NCBI GenBank assembly: GCA_009741485.1
Contig: CM019236.1
Location: 57,322,180 to 57,386,179, forward strand
Reading direction: 5' to 3'
Origin: Malurus cyaneus samueli
Taxonomy: Eukaryota; Chordata; Aves; Passeriformes; Maluridae
DNA: 64,000 nucleotides
Each line of letters begins with the position of its first letter. Within the stretch, counting starts at the first letter, position 1. Of this stretch, positions 1 to 17,278 are shown piece by piece. The notes beneath the pieces are model-generated. The model was not told the DNA's origin, did not search any database, and saw nothing but the letters and a program-made list of their open reading frames with translations. Made by a program: the position numbers and the translations under genes.

Positions 1-760
1 CTTTGAGAAAAGACTTTTGAGAAAAAGGCAGCTGATGGATTTCTCTGTAACCGAGAAAACAAAACATGCTTCCTTCTAAATCTCCTCAGAAATAAAAGAA
101 TCAGAAATTGTCAGTAAGAGCTGTATTTCAGCTTGTGCACACACAGTATACAACAGTCTGCAGAGAAGGGGCTGGCAGAGCCTGACATACCCACAGGGAG
201 CCTTTAGTTTCAGGCACTTCATTTGGAAAGATAATACCAGGGTGTGAAGTGAGATGCTAAACATGAAGGCAATGCATTCCTCACAATGTCAAGGACATCA
301 TCACAAAAGTAGTTTCTTGCTCCAGAATACAGCCCTAAAAATGGTTTGTTTCACATTTCACGGACTGGAAAGAGAGTTGCATTAATGCACTCCACTGAAA
401 TATTGCCCATTCTGAAACTGCAGAGAACATTTTATGGTACAGGGCAAAGCATCATTATCAGGAAAGATTATCAATCTCTATGCATTGCTGTCTTCCAAAC
501 GTAAAATAAATTACTATTCATTTTCAGATATCTCTTTCCTAGAAGGCACTAAATGACATGTAAATCAGCTTTATTTATTTATTTATTTTAAAATTATACT
601 CTGTAGAAAACCTTAAGTCAGGTGAATATTAGTTAAATGTCTGAAAAATTATGGACATCTGACAGCTACATGGGGAATTTGTCTTTAAATTTTAATTAGC
701 TCACTGTTTTTCAGCATTCCAGGATAGCTTATGTTTCAAGACTTTTTCCTTTTCCTTTAG
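1..760. other. TRPM3 intron 6, left-edge part, no gene seen
   Basis: AT-rich sequence with a TTTA microsatellite. No TRPM3 exon 7 pattern was found here or elsewhere in the left 15 kb, so that exon is outside the window. Confidence 0.7.
571..591. repeat. (TTTA)n microsatellite
   Basis: Five TTTA units in an AT-rich stretch. Confidence 0.8.
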
Positions 761-870
761 GAAGATGGAGGAAACATCCTGTCTAGCATCATCTCTGTGG
801 ACTTGAAAATAGCTGTGAGTGTTGACTATGTGGTATCACTGTGATGTTTATGACTTAGTTAATTATGCTT
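761..870 (+). pseudogene. Doubtful TNC FN3-2 second-half remnant
   Basis: A strong polypyrimidine acceptor (TTTTCCTTTAG) at 760 is followed by Glu-Asp-Gly-Gly-Asn-Ile-Leu-Ser-Ser, which recalls the Glu-Asp-x-Gly-Asp-Ile-Thr-Ser-Ser segment of repeat 2. Order and spacing would suit the TNC fragment. Similarity fades within 40 codons and may be chance. Confidence 0.25.
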
Positions 871-1586
871 ACATTTCAAGAGGATAAATACCTGAATACA
901 AAATGAAAGGTCTTCCTTCTTAAGAGTGGTGTGTTTTTATTCTGTGCTATTAAAAATAATTTTTTAGACAGAGAGAAGATTTTTTTCCCTCTGATTTTCA
1001 AAAGAAATGTTCAGCTTATATTCAATAGCAGGTGTGTGTGAAACATCTTGCACTAACTGGTGCATCATTATTTCTCATTTAATAAGCTCCTCAATTCACA
1101 TACTGAATTCTTAATATTTATGCTATAAATGCAAAACAAAAATGCAGGTAGTCTCTCATGACTTCATTAATAGCATACAGAAAAAAAAAAGTTACAATTT
1201 TTCACTCAGATATAATGATTCACACTAAAACAAGAAAGAGTACCAAAGACTTGAGGCTCATCGGTATCCTAATTTCTCAAACAATAACTTGTATTTTGAT
1301 TATTTCAGTTAGTATGGATTTTTGCAGGGTTGATTAGACTGCTCAGTGTTTTGCAGCGTCAGATATTGTGGATACTGCTGGTGAAATTAGACTGCAGTAC
1401 TGTGAGAAAGATTGATGCAGTCAACTTAAAGCTTCATTACTGTGTTATTGCCTTGGTGATCGGCAGCAGAGCCTGTGAGACTTTCCAACAATTGTGATTC
1501 CAGGAAGGTTATGCACATATCAGAAGGTTTTTCCCAATGCACTTAACAATGGCCTCCCAATTTTTGTGCTGTTTGTTTCCTGACGA

Positions 1587-1772
1587 CTCCTCCCAAACCC
1601 TTGGCTGAAGTTGAAGGCGTAGAGCTCACTTACGGCCCCAAGGACATCCCAGGGGACAACCTTGTTCCAATCTTCCGGTCATTCCTGGGATGAAGGCCGG
1701 CAGCACACGAGTACGAGTCCGTAGTCCCGCGGCGGACATGAGAGCGAGCCCGTGAAAGAATCGTTTGTCACG
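1587..1772 (+). pseudogene. Degenerate TNC FN3-3 exon
   Basis: The frame Lys-Pro-Leu-Ala-Glu-Val-Glu-Gly-Val-Glu-Leu-Thr-Tyr-Gly-Pro-Lys-Asp-Ile-Pro-Gly-Asp (1588-1656) matches the middle of TNC repeat 3. The stretch after it is scrambled by small indels, but the end of the exon can be followed at nucleotide level: the Glu-Tyr-Glu segment near 1709, the Arg-Gly-Asp-Met region near 1728-1740, and the final Glu-Ser-Phe-Val-Thr segment up to a donor (GTGGGG) at 1773. The Arg-Gly-Asp codons themselves are disrupted by a deletion. The first 30 or so codons of the repeat appear to be lost. Confidence 0.85.
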
Positions 1773-2829
1773 GTGGGGCTGGGAAAGGGGCACAGGGACC
1801 ACCCACCCTCCTGTGATGTTTGTGTCTCGCTACTGGAGTGGCAGCTCCTCATTCACACAAATCCAGCCCAGTTTTAGAGGTACAGGAAAGTGGAGAACGA
1901 TTTCCTGTGCCTTGTAGGCAGCAAAATGTTTAGAGCCCCTCGGCAATGCCCCAATTTTGTAAATGGGGGTTAGGTTATTGCCTCTCCTACCCTAAACACC
2001 TACTTCAAAAAGCAAATTCCTCTGGATCATTTGCCTGTCTGATGAGCTAAATGTCTTCCACAATTCCTATTCCACCTTATTTCACTTTGCTTAATTAGTT
2101 TTGAAGCAGAGAAAAGTGGAAATTTTTTTCCTTCTCTTTTCTTCAGATCTCAAATATTCTTCCTGTACGGTTCTTTATAAATTTATAACTGCTCCTTACC
2201 ACTTGGAAGTTTTTGAAAGTTGGTCCTTTAGCAAGGTTAAGCAAAGCTGGTTGCATTAAGGAGAAGCTCGAGAATGTACATCCCTTTTTCAACTTCTCTA
2301 AAATTGACAGTTTTATTCTCAGGTAAGGGATTTGAGGCTGCTTAGGCTGGAAAAATGAAATTTAGCTTAATCTGAATTTCTTACTGTAATAATTACCTTT
2401 TTTTGAAGCTTTAGATTCCTTCCAGCCGATAATGCAGGATTTTGAACAATCCTAAGATGATTCAGTTCTCTTCTTTTTCCTTTTGAAAGCTGAAGTATTT
2501 ATAAAGGAAAACAGTATTTTCATCCAAATATGTTTCTCCCAAAACCTGTTTAAATTACCAAAAAAATTTATTAAAATGATGAAATATTATTGTTGCCTCA
2601 GGAGAAATAGAATTTTAATTTCTTGACACTGAAATACTGTGAACTCGTGCATTTCCTGGAAAAGAAAGGAAAGAACTCATGGATTTATTTGCAGTAAGGC
2701 GCAAAAGAGGATCATGTGAGACGAAACTTTCTATGGGTCTAGCTTCACCTCGCTAACGCTCTGTCACAAGAGACTGTTGTCAGAGGAGAAATATTCCTAA
2801 TTATTTATTAATTGCTTGGCCGATTCCAG

Positions 2830-3015
2830 ACCTGGATGCTCCAAGAAACCTGAAGCGGGTGTCCCAGACGGACAACAGCATCACCCTGGAGTGGAAGAAC
2901 AGCCACGCCAATGTCGATAATTACAGAATTAAGTTTGCCCCCATCTCTGGTGGGGACCATGTGGAGACCACAGTGCCCAAAGGCAGCCAGGCCACAACCA
3001 GAGCTACACTCACAG
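2830..3015 (+). pseudogene. Intact TNC FN3-4 first-half exon inside the fragment
   Basis: Exon of 186 nt, phase 1 in and out, with AG acceptor (GATTCCAG) and GTAGGG donor. The frame is fully open and reads [21 protein letters not shown] and, at its end, Thr-Thr-Arg-Ala-Thr-Leu-Thr-Gly. This is the first half of tenascin-C fibronectin-III repeat 4, with the conserved Trp of strand B. It resembles the chicken protein as I remember it, with only a few changes. Tenascin-R and tenascin-W repeats fit much less well. It is called a pseudogene part because both neighbouring exons are broken. On its own it could still be spliced. Confidence 0.9.
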
Positions 3016-3144
3016 GTAGGGCAATGGGGACATTGTCACTGCTGTCCTGTGTCACCCCAGGGCATGGGACATTGGTGGAAATAGCGTCCTTTGGTCCAAT
3101 AAATCAAGAACTGAGCAGAGATTAATAACACATTTTCACTCAGA

Positions 3145-3224
3145 ATGGGAAGAAATTTTTCTCTGTGAGAGTGGTGAGGTCCTGGCACAAGGTGCCCAGA
3201 AAGCTGTGGCTGCCCTGGATCCCT
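3145..3224 (+). mobile_element. CR1 retroposon fragment
   Basis: Plus-strand piece of the CR1 3' region. It has the phrases GGTGAGGTCCTGGCAC and CAGAAAGCTGTGGCTGCCC, which are typical of avian CR1. It is cut short after GGATCCC and sits in the third intron of the TNC fragment. Confidence 0.7.
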
Positions 3225-3277
3225 TTGAAATTATACCATGGTCAGCAAACTCATCTTTCTCTCCTCATCTTCTTCAG

Positions 3278-3374
3278 GTTGAAGGCCTGGGTACTAGTAT
3301 GGCATTTCGATGGTGACATGCATTGCAGAAATCGACAAGGAAATGCTCCTTGCCACCCATCATTACGCGGCATG
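3278..3374 (+). pseudogene. Frameshifted TNC FN3-4 second-half exon
   Basis: Acceptor CTTCTTCAG and donor GTGAGT bracket 97 nt, where the family needs 90. At nucleotide level it follows the second half of repeat 4: Arg-Pro-Gly near the start, then Glu-Tyr-Gly-Ile, and Pro-Ala-Thr-Ile-Asn-Ala-Ala at the end. Stops (TGA, TAG) and a net seven extra bases break the frame. Splice phases match those of the intact upstream exon. Confidence 0.8.
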
Positions 3375-3576
3375 GTGAGTGTCAGACAATTTCTCCTCAA
3401 AAAATCATAGTTCATCACATACATTTTGGATAAAACTAAGATCAGATTTGATCGAAATGTAGTTCAAAAGTGTCAAAGTTCCTGTAAAAGCATCAGTATT
3501 TCTATTGAACTTCACAATTTTTTTATCAATCATCCACTGATGACACACACTCCTCATCTGTGCTATGCTGAAACAG

Positions 3577-3700
3577 GATCCTCAGCCTTCCTTGAAAACC
3601 TGAGTCTACAGAAGGCAAGTGCAGGGATGAGTGAGGCATCACTGAGCTGGAAGAGCTCGTCAGGAAAGCAGGTATATTGCAGGATCAAGGAGCCTCTGCA
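3577..3700 (+). pseudogene. Possible TNC FN3-5 remnant
   Basis: After a CTGAAACAG acceptor, one frame reads Leu-Glu-Asn-Leu, then Ser-Glu-Ala-Ser-Leu-Ser-Trp-Lys. This resembles the opening of FN3 repeat 5, where a Leu-Asp start is followed by a Thr-Glu/Leu-Ser/Trp strand. Nucleotides after the Trp also follow the Lys-Phe-Asp-Arg-Tyr-Arg codons with gaps. The position right after repeat 4 supports it, but similarity is weak and the 3' end is unclear. Confidence 0.4.
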
Positions 3701-3740
3701 GTTTTGCACAGGCCTCTCCTCCAGGTCCACAGATTACTAA

Positions 3741-6700
3741 ATCTTCCTGGATCCAGATGTAGTGCAGATGGTGGGCACATAAATTAGCACCCAAACCTGG
3801 GTCATCACATCCCAGGTTTGCATGTGTCTATCTCTGATAATGAGACAGTGGACTCTCAGCAGTAGAAAATTCCTATGACAGGCTTTAGATTTGTTTCAGC
3901 CTCTGGCTGGTGTGCATCCTGCAAAAGGTGGGAAAGAGCTGCCTTTCTAACTGCAAAATTATCCTAGGATAATGGTTTCTGTCAGTGGTAAACTCAGTAA
4001 TCTCTTACTGGCAGGACAAATAAACAAGTCCAAAAACACGGATCAGCAGATATATCCATGATAGTGTTCCTGCCAGCGCACAGTGCACAGAAAGGCAACG
4101 TACTTACACCATTGTGCACAGATGCTCTGTAGCATAAAAAAAAAACCTTAATGGCAACAAACAGATGACATGTTCCCAGACACAGGCTATTAATTCATCA
4201 GATGAGCTTATCGTTCAGGACTTTTTAAATGCAAGGACAGTTTATATGAGGTATTTACTAGAAAATCCCATTTATTTTTCAGTGGATAATTAATAAAAAT
4301 TTTGTGAAATTTGACAAAAATACTGATGCTGTTACAAGAACTTCTAAACCACATTTTGATCAAATCTGGTCTTAGTTTGAACTTAAATGTATGTGATGAG
4401 CTAAGATTTTTGAGGCAAAATTGACTAATAGACCTTATTCATTCGTATCTGAAACATTGTAAAATAGCATTTCCATATGATTTTTTTTTTTGAGAGGCTG
4501 AAGGTGTCAATTCAAATTTGTTAACTGAAATTAAAATTTAGGAGTTCTGGTAAGTTAAAGAAAAATAAAGAATGTCCTTAGCTCAAGAAGCCTGCCTTAG
4601 AAGTCCAGTTCCTAGGCTATTGCTGTGCTTTATGGGTCAAGCAAGGTATGCAGTAGTGTGGTGTATTAACAATGCCTGAAATACACCACATTAAACTTGT
4701 GGCTTTCAGAAACACTTCAGTCCAAGTGATATCCTAGTGGATAGTCCAAACTGGATATCCTAGTGCCTACACAGAAAGGATAAACAATTAAACATGACCT
4801 GGAATTCTAATAAGCAGAAGTCCTAGTCTAAGTCTGAAAGATTGATGAAAATAATTTTAAATTTCTCAACAAATATTTGCCTTACAGTAAAACAGAGTCA
4901 ACAAATATTGTTCTTTGTGTATTAATACAGCATGCCTAACCACAGGGTAAGTGATGGTAAATGAGATTTAAAATGGCATTGGATTTACAACAGTTGTTAA
5001 AGGTTTGACCACATAAATGTTTCTTCTTCACCTCTGGACATCCATGGAGTTCTCGCTATGATCCCAACTAGCTCACAATGGCTAAGTGATAACAGAGAAC
5101 ATCCTAAAACAATCCAGATCCTACATATTAGATTACACTGAAATAACATTACAACTTGGTTTCTTTTCTAGGCAGTTTTCAGCCTTTCAGCCTTTTTGGA
5201 AACACCACCTGATGTGTATGAAACCTTTTTGGCTAAAAAAGAAAATAGCAAAAAGATAAGATCACCTGCACATAAGATGTATCTGCATGCTCCAGCTCTG
5301 AAAAGCACAGTTGCAAAATGTTTGCCACCAGAACAGTTATGTTATTAATTACTAAGTGAATATAACTGGAAAAAAGGGAATGCAGCTTGTCTTCACAGGA
5401 TAAAGGAAAAGAATGCTGAGTCTTTTTACTCAGAAGTACAGGAACATCTCCCAAATGTCACTAGCTCAAACCTAGTATCACATAGCTGCACCTTTTACAG
5501 TCAGCTTTCCCTTTTCCTCACCCCTTGCCTCCAGCATCTTTGCTAGAACAGAATCTCTTATTCCAAATATGGCAAAGATAAAATGGGTATTTCTTTCAAT
5601 CCTTCAAGAACTGTTCAGTAACAAAAGCTAAGACACTCACCGACTCAAAGAACAAAACAAAATAAAGGTCAAACTCATTCTGCTCTTTTCTGAACACCTT
5701 TAATAAATTTTTTTTTTAAATTCAGAAATTAAGAAATTAAAACTTTAATGTGTTTGGAGACTCATTACATGCCCTGTGTCTAGAGAAATCAAACTGATCT
5801 GGTAAATCAAAAGAACAATGTCTAAGAATATTTGCTATGTTTCTGAAATTCACAGAACTATAGGAATGTGATGGAATGTGATGGAATGACACACAACCAC
5901 TACTAATAAAGGAAAGCTCACAATAATTTTTTTTTCTATTTATTTTTGACTTTTCTACTAAAAAGTCCTTTTGATTTTCCTGCTTCCCAAACACAACTTA
6001 AAATCACCCATATGAATTTCATTTTGTTCATCTTTATTTTTCCCTCCTGTGGTTTGCATTCATTCTCCTTGTTCTCCTTGTTATGGTCACTTCCATTCTG
6101 CATTCTTATCTTTACAATTTCCCTTTTGGTAGTTCAATCACATTTTCACTTGCTCTCTGTCTCCTGCTTAATCCATAATCTTCTTTTATCTCCTCTATTT
6201 TTAATTCTCCTCTTTACTAGGAGTATGATCGTATTACATTTGTCCCAGTCTGTTTTCCTTTCTCTTCTGCCCTACCTTGATTCTTTCATTTTCATCTGTT
6301 CAGTGCTCCTTCCTCACTTCTCTAAATCTATCTACTGATGTATTTGCCATCCTACCAGATCCGATACTGACAGACAAACCTGTGAACCAGACATCTGCAA
6401 CCATATCTTAATTTAATACTGGGCTAAACTTAAAAATATCTCAAAAGGAAATCCAGAATGGTAGCAAGAAAAGATTTGTGATACCTTCTTTCGATTTTCG
6501 TACTTGTCTTCACAAAAGGACGAGGTTCAGAGAGACCACAGAAGGAACATGACATGGGAGGGGTCTGTGTAAGACTGAATCCTGGGATCTGTGAGCCTCA
6601 CAAGCATCCAAGGAACCACCTACTTGGTTACCTTCTCTACAATGGCAGTACATAAAGCATAACTCACATACACAAGAACCTTTGTGGATTTCAGTCAGAA

Positions 6701-7683
6701 CTTACGCCGTCTGTCCTTGCAATCAACTGTTCATTAGGCCAGAAGCAGAGCACCTGACTGGTTTCCCTCTTCTTGGAGCTCATTACCTGTAGGCAATGGT
6801 CTAAGACATGCAGGAGCAACTACAGCTTCCGGAATTCTCATATTTGATCTCATCTTCCTTGGTACTCTGGCTCCCTGGATGTCAGCACTACCACATACTG
6901 TAGGCAGCACTTTAGAAAGTCATCACATAGTGACATAAACAAATTCTACACTACTCAATATTACATATTGAGGAGGTTTTCCTTGACATATTTTGTGTAT
7001 TTTTCAACATATTTGACACTATATAATCTCAGAAAATTATTCCCTATTGTCACCTGTTTTAGAAAACTACAACAGGTGAGATATGGAACAGCATAAATTT
7101 GGCTAAAATGGACTAATCCTAAAATAATATTTCTTAGTCTTGCTGCTTATGAATTCAATTAATCCAAAAGGTCCAAAAATTAGGGAGCTGTAATGACCTG
7201 TACTCTTTTTCTTCTATATAAATTATATGCAAACACATAGGTTTTAAACAAACTCATCTGTGCAAAGTCAAGTTCATGAAAGGAATTTATAGAACCACTT
7301 GCATGGATCTATTGTGTATTTATCTGTGCAACAAGAACAATTTTTAACCTTGTGCTTTCTCAGCCCTTTCTGAGATATGTTTGTGTCCAGTGCCCGATCA
7401 ACAAACGTCATAATGCTTTTGATGAAAAAACACAAGTTTCCAATCTCCAGCAAAATCTGAAAGGAGTCGTATTTGAAACAGTTTCAAGTTTTACTGAAAT
7501 GTCAAAGGACTCAAATTTTCAATCTTGCAGCAGATTTTCTCTCCTAGAAAGTAGTCTGTACCTAAATCTTCCCAGCTATGTAGTTATGAAAATGTATTTA
7601 GGACTCCACAGAACATGAAGGAAAAATCTGAATCAAATGAGAATTCCAATGCATTTGATGATGGTGTAATGGTCAGAGAAGAT
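3741..7683. other. TRPM3 intron 6 interior, no gene seen
   Basis: AT-rich. A pyrimidine-rich stretch at 5940-6340 gives a long open frame of low-complexity Leu/Phe/Ser that is not a gene. No further tenascin exons were recognised after about 3.7 kb. Confidence 0.65.
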
Positions 7684-7701
7684 GCCAGTGATGACAGTTG
7701 A

Positions 7702-7722
7702 ACGTCCCTTTGCCTTCCCAGC
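7702..7722 (-). ncRNA. MIR204: miR-204-3p mature sequence
   Basis: Twenty-one-nucleotide passenger strand on the 3' arm, starting GCUGGGAAGGC and ending GGGACGU, read from 7722 down to 7702. It matches the known vertebrate 3p species. Confidence 0.9.
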
Positions 7723-7739
7723 CCCCTTCATATATTCTC

Positions 7740-7761
7740 AGGCATAGGATGACAAAGGGAA
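7740..7761 (-). ncRNA. MIR204: miR-204-5p mature sequence
   Basis: Twenty-two-nucleotide guide strand on the 5' arm of the hairpin, starting UUCCCUUUGUC and ending AUGCCU. It is read from the minus strand, 7761 down to 7740. Confidence 0.97.
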
Positions 7762-7871
7762 GTCCACGGGTCACATGAACAAATATTGCTGACATATCAC
7801 ACTGTCTAAACTACCTTCTCTATCCAAAAAAATCACTCAACTTTATCCATCAATTCCTTACTCGGAGGTAA

Positions 7872-7923
7872 TTTTTTCTTACTACATTAACAAACTTACT
7901 TTTTTCTTACTACATTAACAAAC
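7872..7923. repeat. Tandem duplication, 28-bp period
   Basis: A 24-base block (six T, then CTTACTACATTAACAAAC) occurs exactly twice, at 7872 and 7900, separated by TTAC. It is just beyond the 5' base of the mir-204 hairpin. Confidence 0.85.
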
Positions 7924-15168
<7,245 letters not shown>

Positions 15169-16080
15169 TTAAGAGACAGAGGAAAAAGAAGGTACACTAA
15201 ACAGAAAAGAGTCTCTGAACTAAATCAGGTACAAGATATAAGCTGACAAGATGAAACAAAAGAAAAAATGGAAATTGAATCCTGCACTTCAGCTTTAATG
15301 TCTTTTATGTGTAAAGTAAAAATTATCTTAACATTGCCCTTTTAGACACAGACATGGCTTGAAGCATTTTCTGTGGTAAATCTGTTTTGTTAGCATCAAT
15401 GTCCACTGTTTCCTTCTAAAGTCCAGTTAATGGTCAGCGCTCCAAAGGTCTGGGTGACTACACAGTCACCCTGCATACCCTGTCTGCTGCTGACTCTCAA
15501 GAGTCCTGCTGTAAACTCTTACCTTGCTCTGATCAAAATCTTTGATTCTTCCTTCACAAACCCCACTCAGCATCTTGCCTCCAGTTTGGGCTCTTTCAGA
15601 GCCACCAGCTCTGGAGGCACTACAGACACATCAACACAGGAGAGTTCCGCTCTTAGAGAGGTGTACACATGACATTACGCCACATTTTCAATTTTCTTGC
15701 AAAAAACTATTGGTCCACTGATAGCATTAGTGAAAAGACAGTAGTTTGTATTCACAACAGCTTTAGAAAGTTTCTCTTCATTGGGGAATTTGCTACAGTT
15801 CCTTTGGTTTGATTCCATCAGGAGAAACTGTGCAGTAGACAGAGTAAATTGCCACAGTTATCCTATGCAGAGCCACCAGACAGACCAAATAATAGCCCTG
15901 GGCCACGTTTGGCTGTCAGCTATTTAGGTGGGTCTCTATTGACATAAGTAAGACTGGACTAAGATGGCAAAAGAACTGGTGTTGTGTCAGGGCATCCTGG
16001 CTGATACTTCAAAGATTTTCTAGCAATGCTATTTCCTGCCTTTCTTGTCTATGTCTTGTCTTTTTGAAGAGACAAAATTG

Positions 16081-16153
16081 AAAATCTGTGTTAATGAAAA
16101 ATTTGTGTTAAATCTGTGTTAATTGAAAAATCTGTATTAAATCTGTGTTAAAA
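16081..16153. repeat. Imperfect tandem repeat (AATCTGTGTTAA type)
   Basis: Five imperfect copies of a 12-20 bp unit based on AAATCTGTGTTAA, some separated by TGAAAA. It lies in TRPM3 intron 5. Confidence 0.7.
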
Positions 16154-17158
16154 TGAAGTTCTAGATGAAGAAATACTGTAATGACTTGTTGGAAACTCAG
16201 CTGGGCTATCCTTCATCTGCAAGGAATTTTCTACAGAATTCTGACATTGCTGATTCTTCAAGTCTTGTGCTTTTAATGCACAAATATGTGCACTCAAAAT
16301 TTGACATAAATGCTTGCAGACAGAAATATAAGTTATTGATTTATTCCTAAGCTTTTCTCCCTCTATAGTTCTAAAGAGATCCTGAGACATAATTCTTTAA
16401 AAATAATAAATGTTAATAATTCCTTAGCCAGAGATCTCTCTATGAACATTATTTTCACTTGTGAATCAAACAAAATCCATTTAAAACAGTGCAGATCTTT
16501 TAAACTGACACCCACTCCATCTCTCTCAACAAATGGACACCAGCAGGGTCTGATAGCAGAGGAATCCCTTGAGATGCCTGTTTATTGTATAATTACAGGC
16601 TGCTGTGCAGGTGATTCCACTGACAGCTTGTGGTTTGCTCCTGAGAGTCACAGCTCAAAACTTTCTGTGACAGCTTGATCTGCACTTCTAATGAGCTGCA
16701 GTACCAAAGCCTTCACACATTGACTCAGTAATGCTACTGCAGGACAGATTAGAGGGCTCCGCTTTTGTTCTGTGCTTAGCTACAAGGTGAATCATATTAT
16801 TAATAAATTTAATGGATGTGGAAATTGACTACAATTGTTTTCAACTGAACTGATCACAGCAAGCACAATTCAACAACTGAACTTTTTTTTTTAACAATAA
16901 AATTTCTCAAACCACACTGTCAGACTTTTCCTGATAAAAAGATAAGCAAAATCTGCAGGAAGGCGAGAAAATCCTAGGCTTTGAGGCTGTTTGCTTGAGG
17001 TTACTTGCTTTTCCACGACACCCAGCAGATTTTTGATTTCTGACTCTTGCAGTTTCCGTTCCTTTGTTCTGTTCAACCTCTTGCATTTTACAGGCAAATT
17101 AAATGGTTGGAAAATGCTTTGACTTTTAAGCAGTCTTCTCACACTCTTTCCATATACA

Positions 17159-17278
17159 TGGAATCATGTAACAGTTGGGCTGGAAGTGACCTTAAAGATC
17201 ACCAAGTTCCAAACCCCCTGCCATGGGAAGGGATACCTTCCACTAGACCAGATTGCTCCAAGTCCCATCCAACCTTGC
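17159..17278 (-). mobile_element. CR1 retroposon 3' fragment
   Basis: About 120 bp. On the plus strand it reads GGAATCATG, GGGCTGGAAGTGACCTTAAA, CCCCCTGCCATGGG and CACTAGACCAG. This is the reverse complement of an avian CR1 3' end, so the element points to the minus strand. 5' truncation is usual for CR1. Confidence 0.85.

Larger units (their letters stand above)
1587..3700 (+). pseudogene. Unprocessed tenascin-C (TNC) fragment, FN3 repeats 3-5
   Basis: A block of tenascin-C-like exons in natural order with introns kept: FN3 repeat 3 (1587-1772), first half of repeat 4 (2830-3015), second half of repeat 4 (3278-3374) and probably repeat 5 (from about 3577). TNC encodes a hexameric extracellular-matrix glycoprotein, and repeat 3 carries the integrin-binding Arg-Gly-Asp in birds and mammals. 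The repeat-3 and repeat-4b exons have indels and stops, so the copy cannot make that part of tenascin. No EGF-like repeats or fibrinogen globe were seen. Kept introns rule out a processed retrocopy. It is antisense to TRPM3 intron 6. A CR1 fragment sits in its third intron. Confidence 0.85.
7684..7785 (-). ncRNA. MIR204: mir-204 precursor hairpin
   Basis: Minus-strand hairpin matching the vertebrate mir-204 precursor over roughly 100 nt. The 5p mature product occupies 7761-7740 with seed UCCCUUU and shows no change from the vertebrate form I know. The 3p product occupies 7722-7702. The terminal loop is 17 nt (7739-7723) and the outer stem is kept (GTGAC against GTCATCAC). The hairpin lies in the TRPM3 intron after exon 6, same strand, so it is probably processed from the TRPM3 primary transcript. 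In vertebrates miR-204 acts in retinal pigment epithelium, lens and choroid plexus. The paralogue mir-211 in TRPM1 differs in the mature 3' part. Confidence 0.97.

Noticed and set aside
2830..3015. Tenascin-R as the source of the FN3 exon
   Set aside because: First considered, but the [12 protein letters not shown] pattern and the preceding Arg-Gly-Asp repeat belong to tenascin-C.
5946..6338. 130-codon plus-strand frame with many Leu, Phe and Ser
   Set aside because: It comes from a pyrimidine-rich low-complexity stretch. The hydrophobic appearance is a composition effect.
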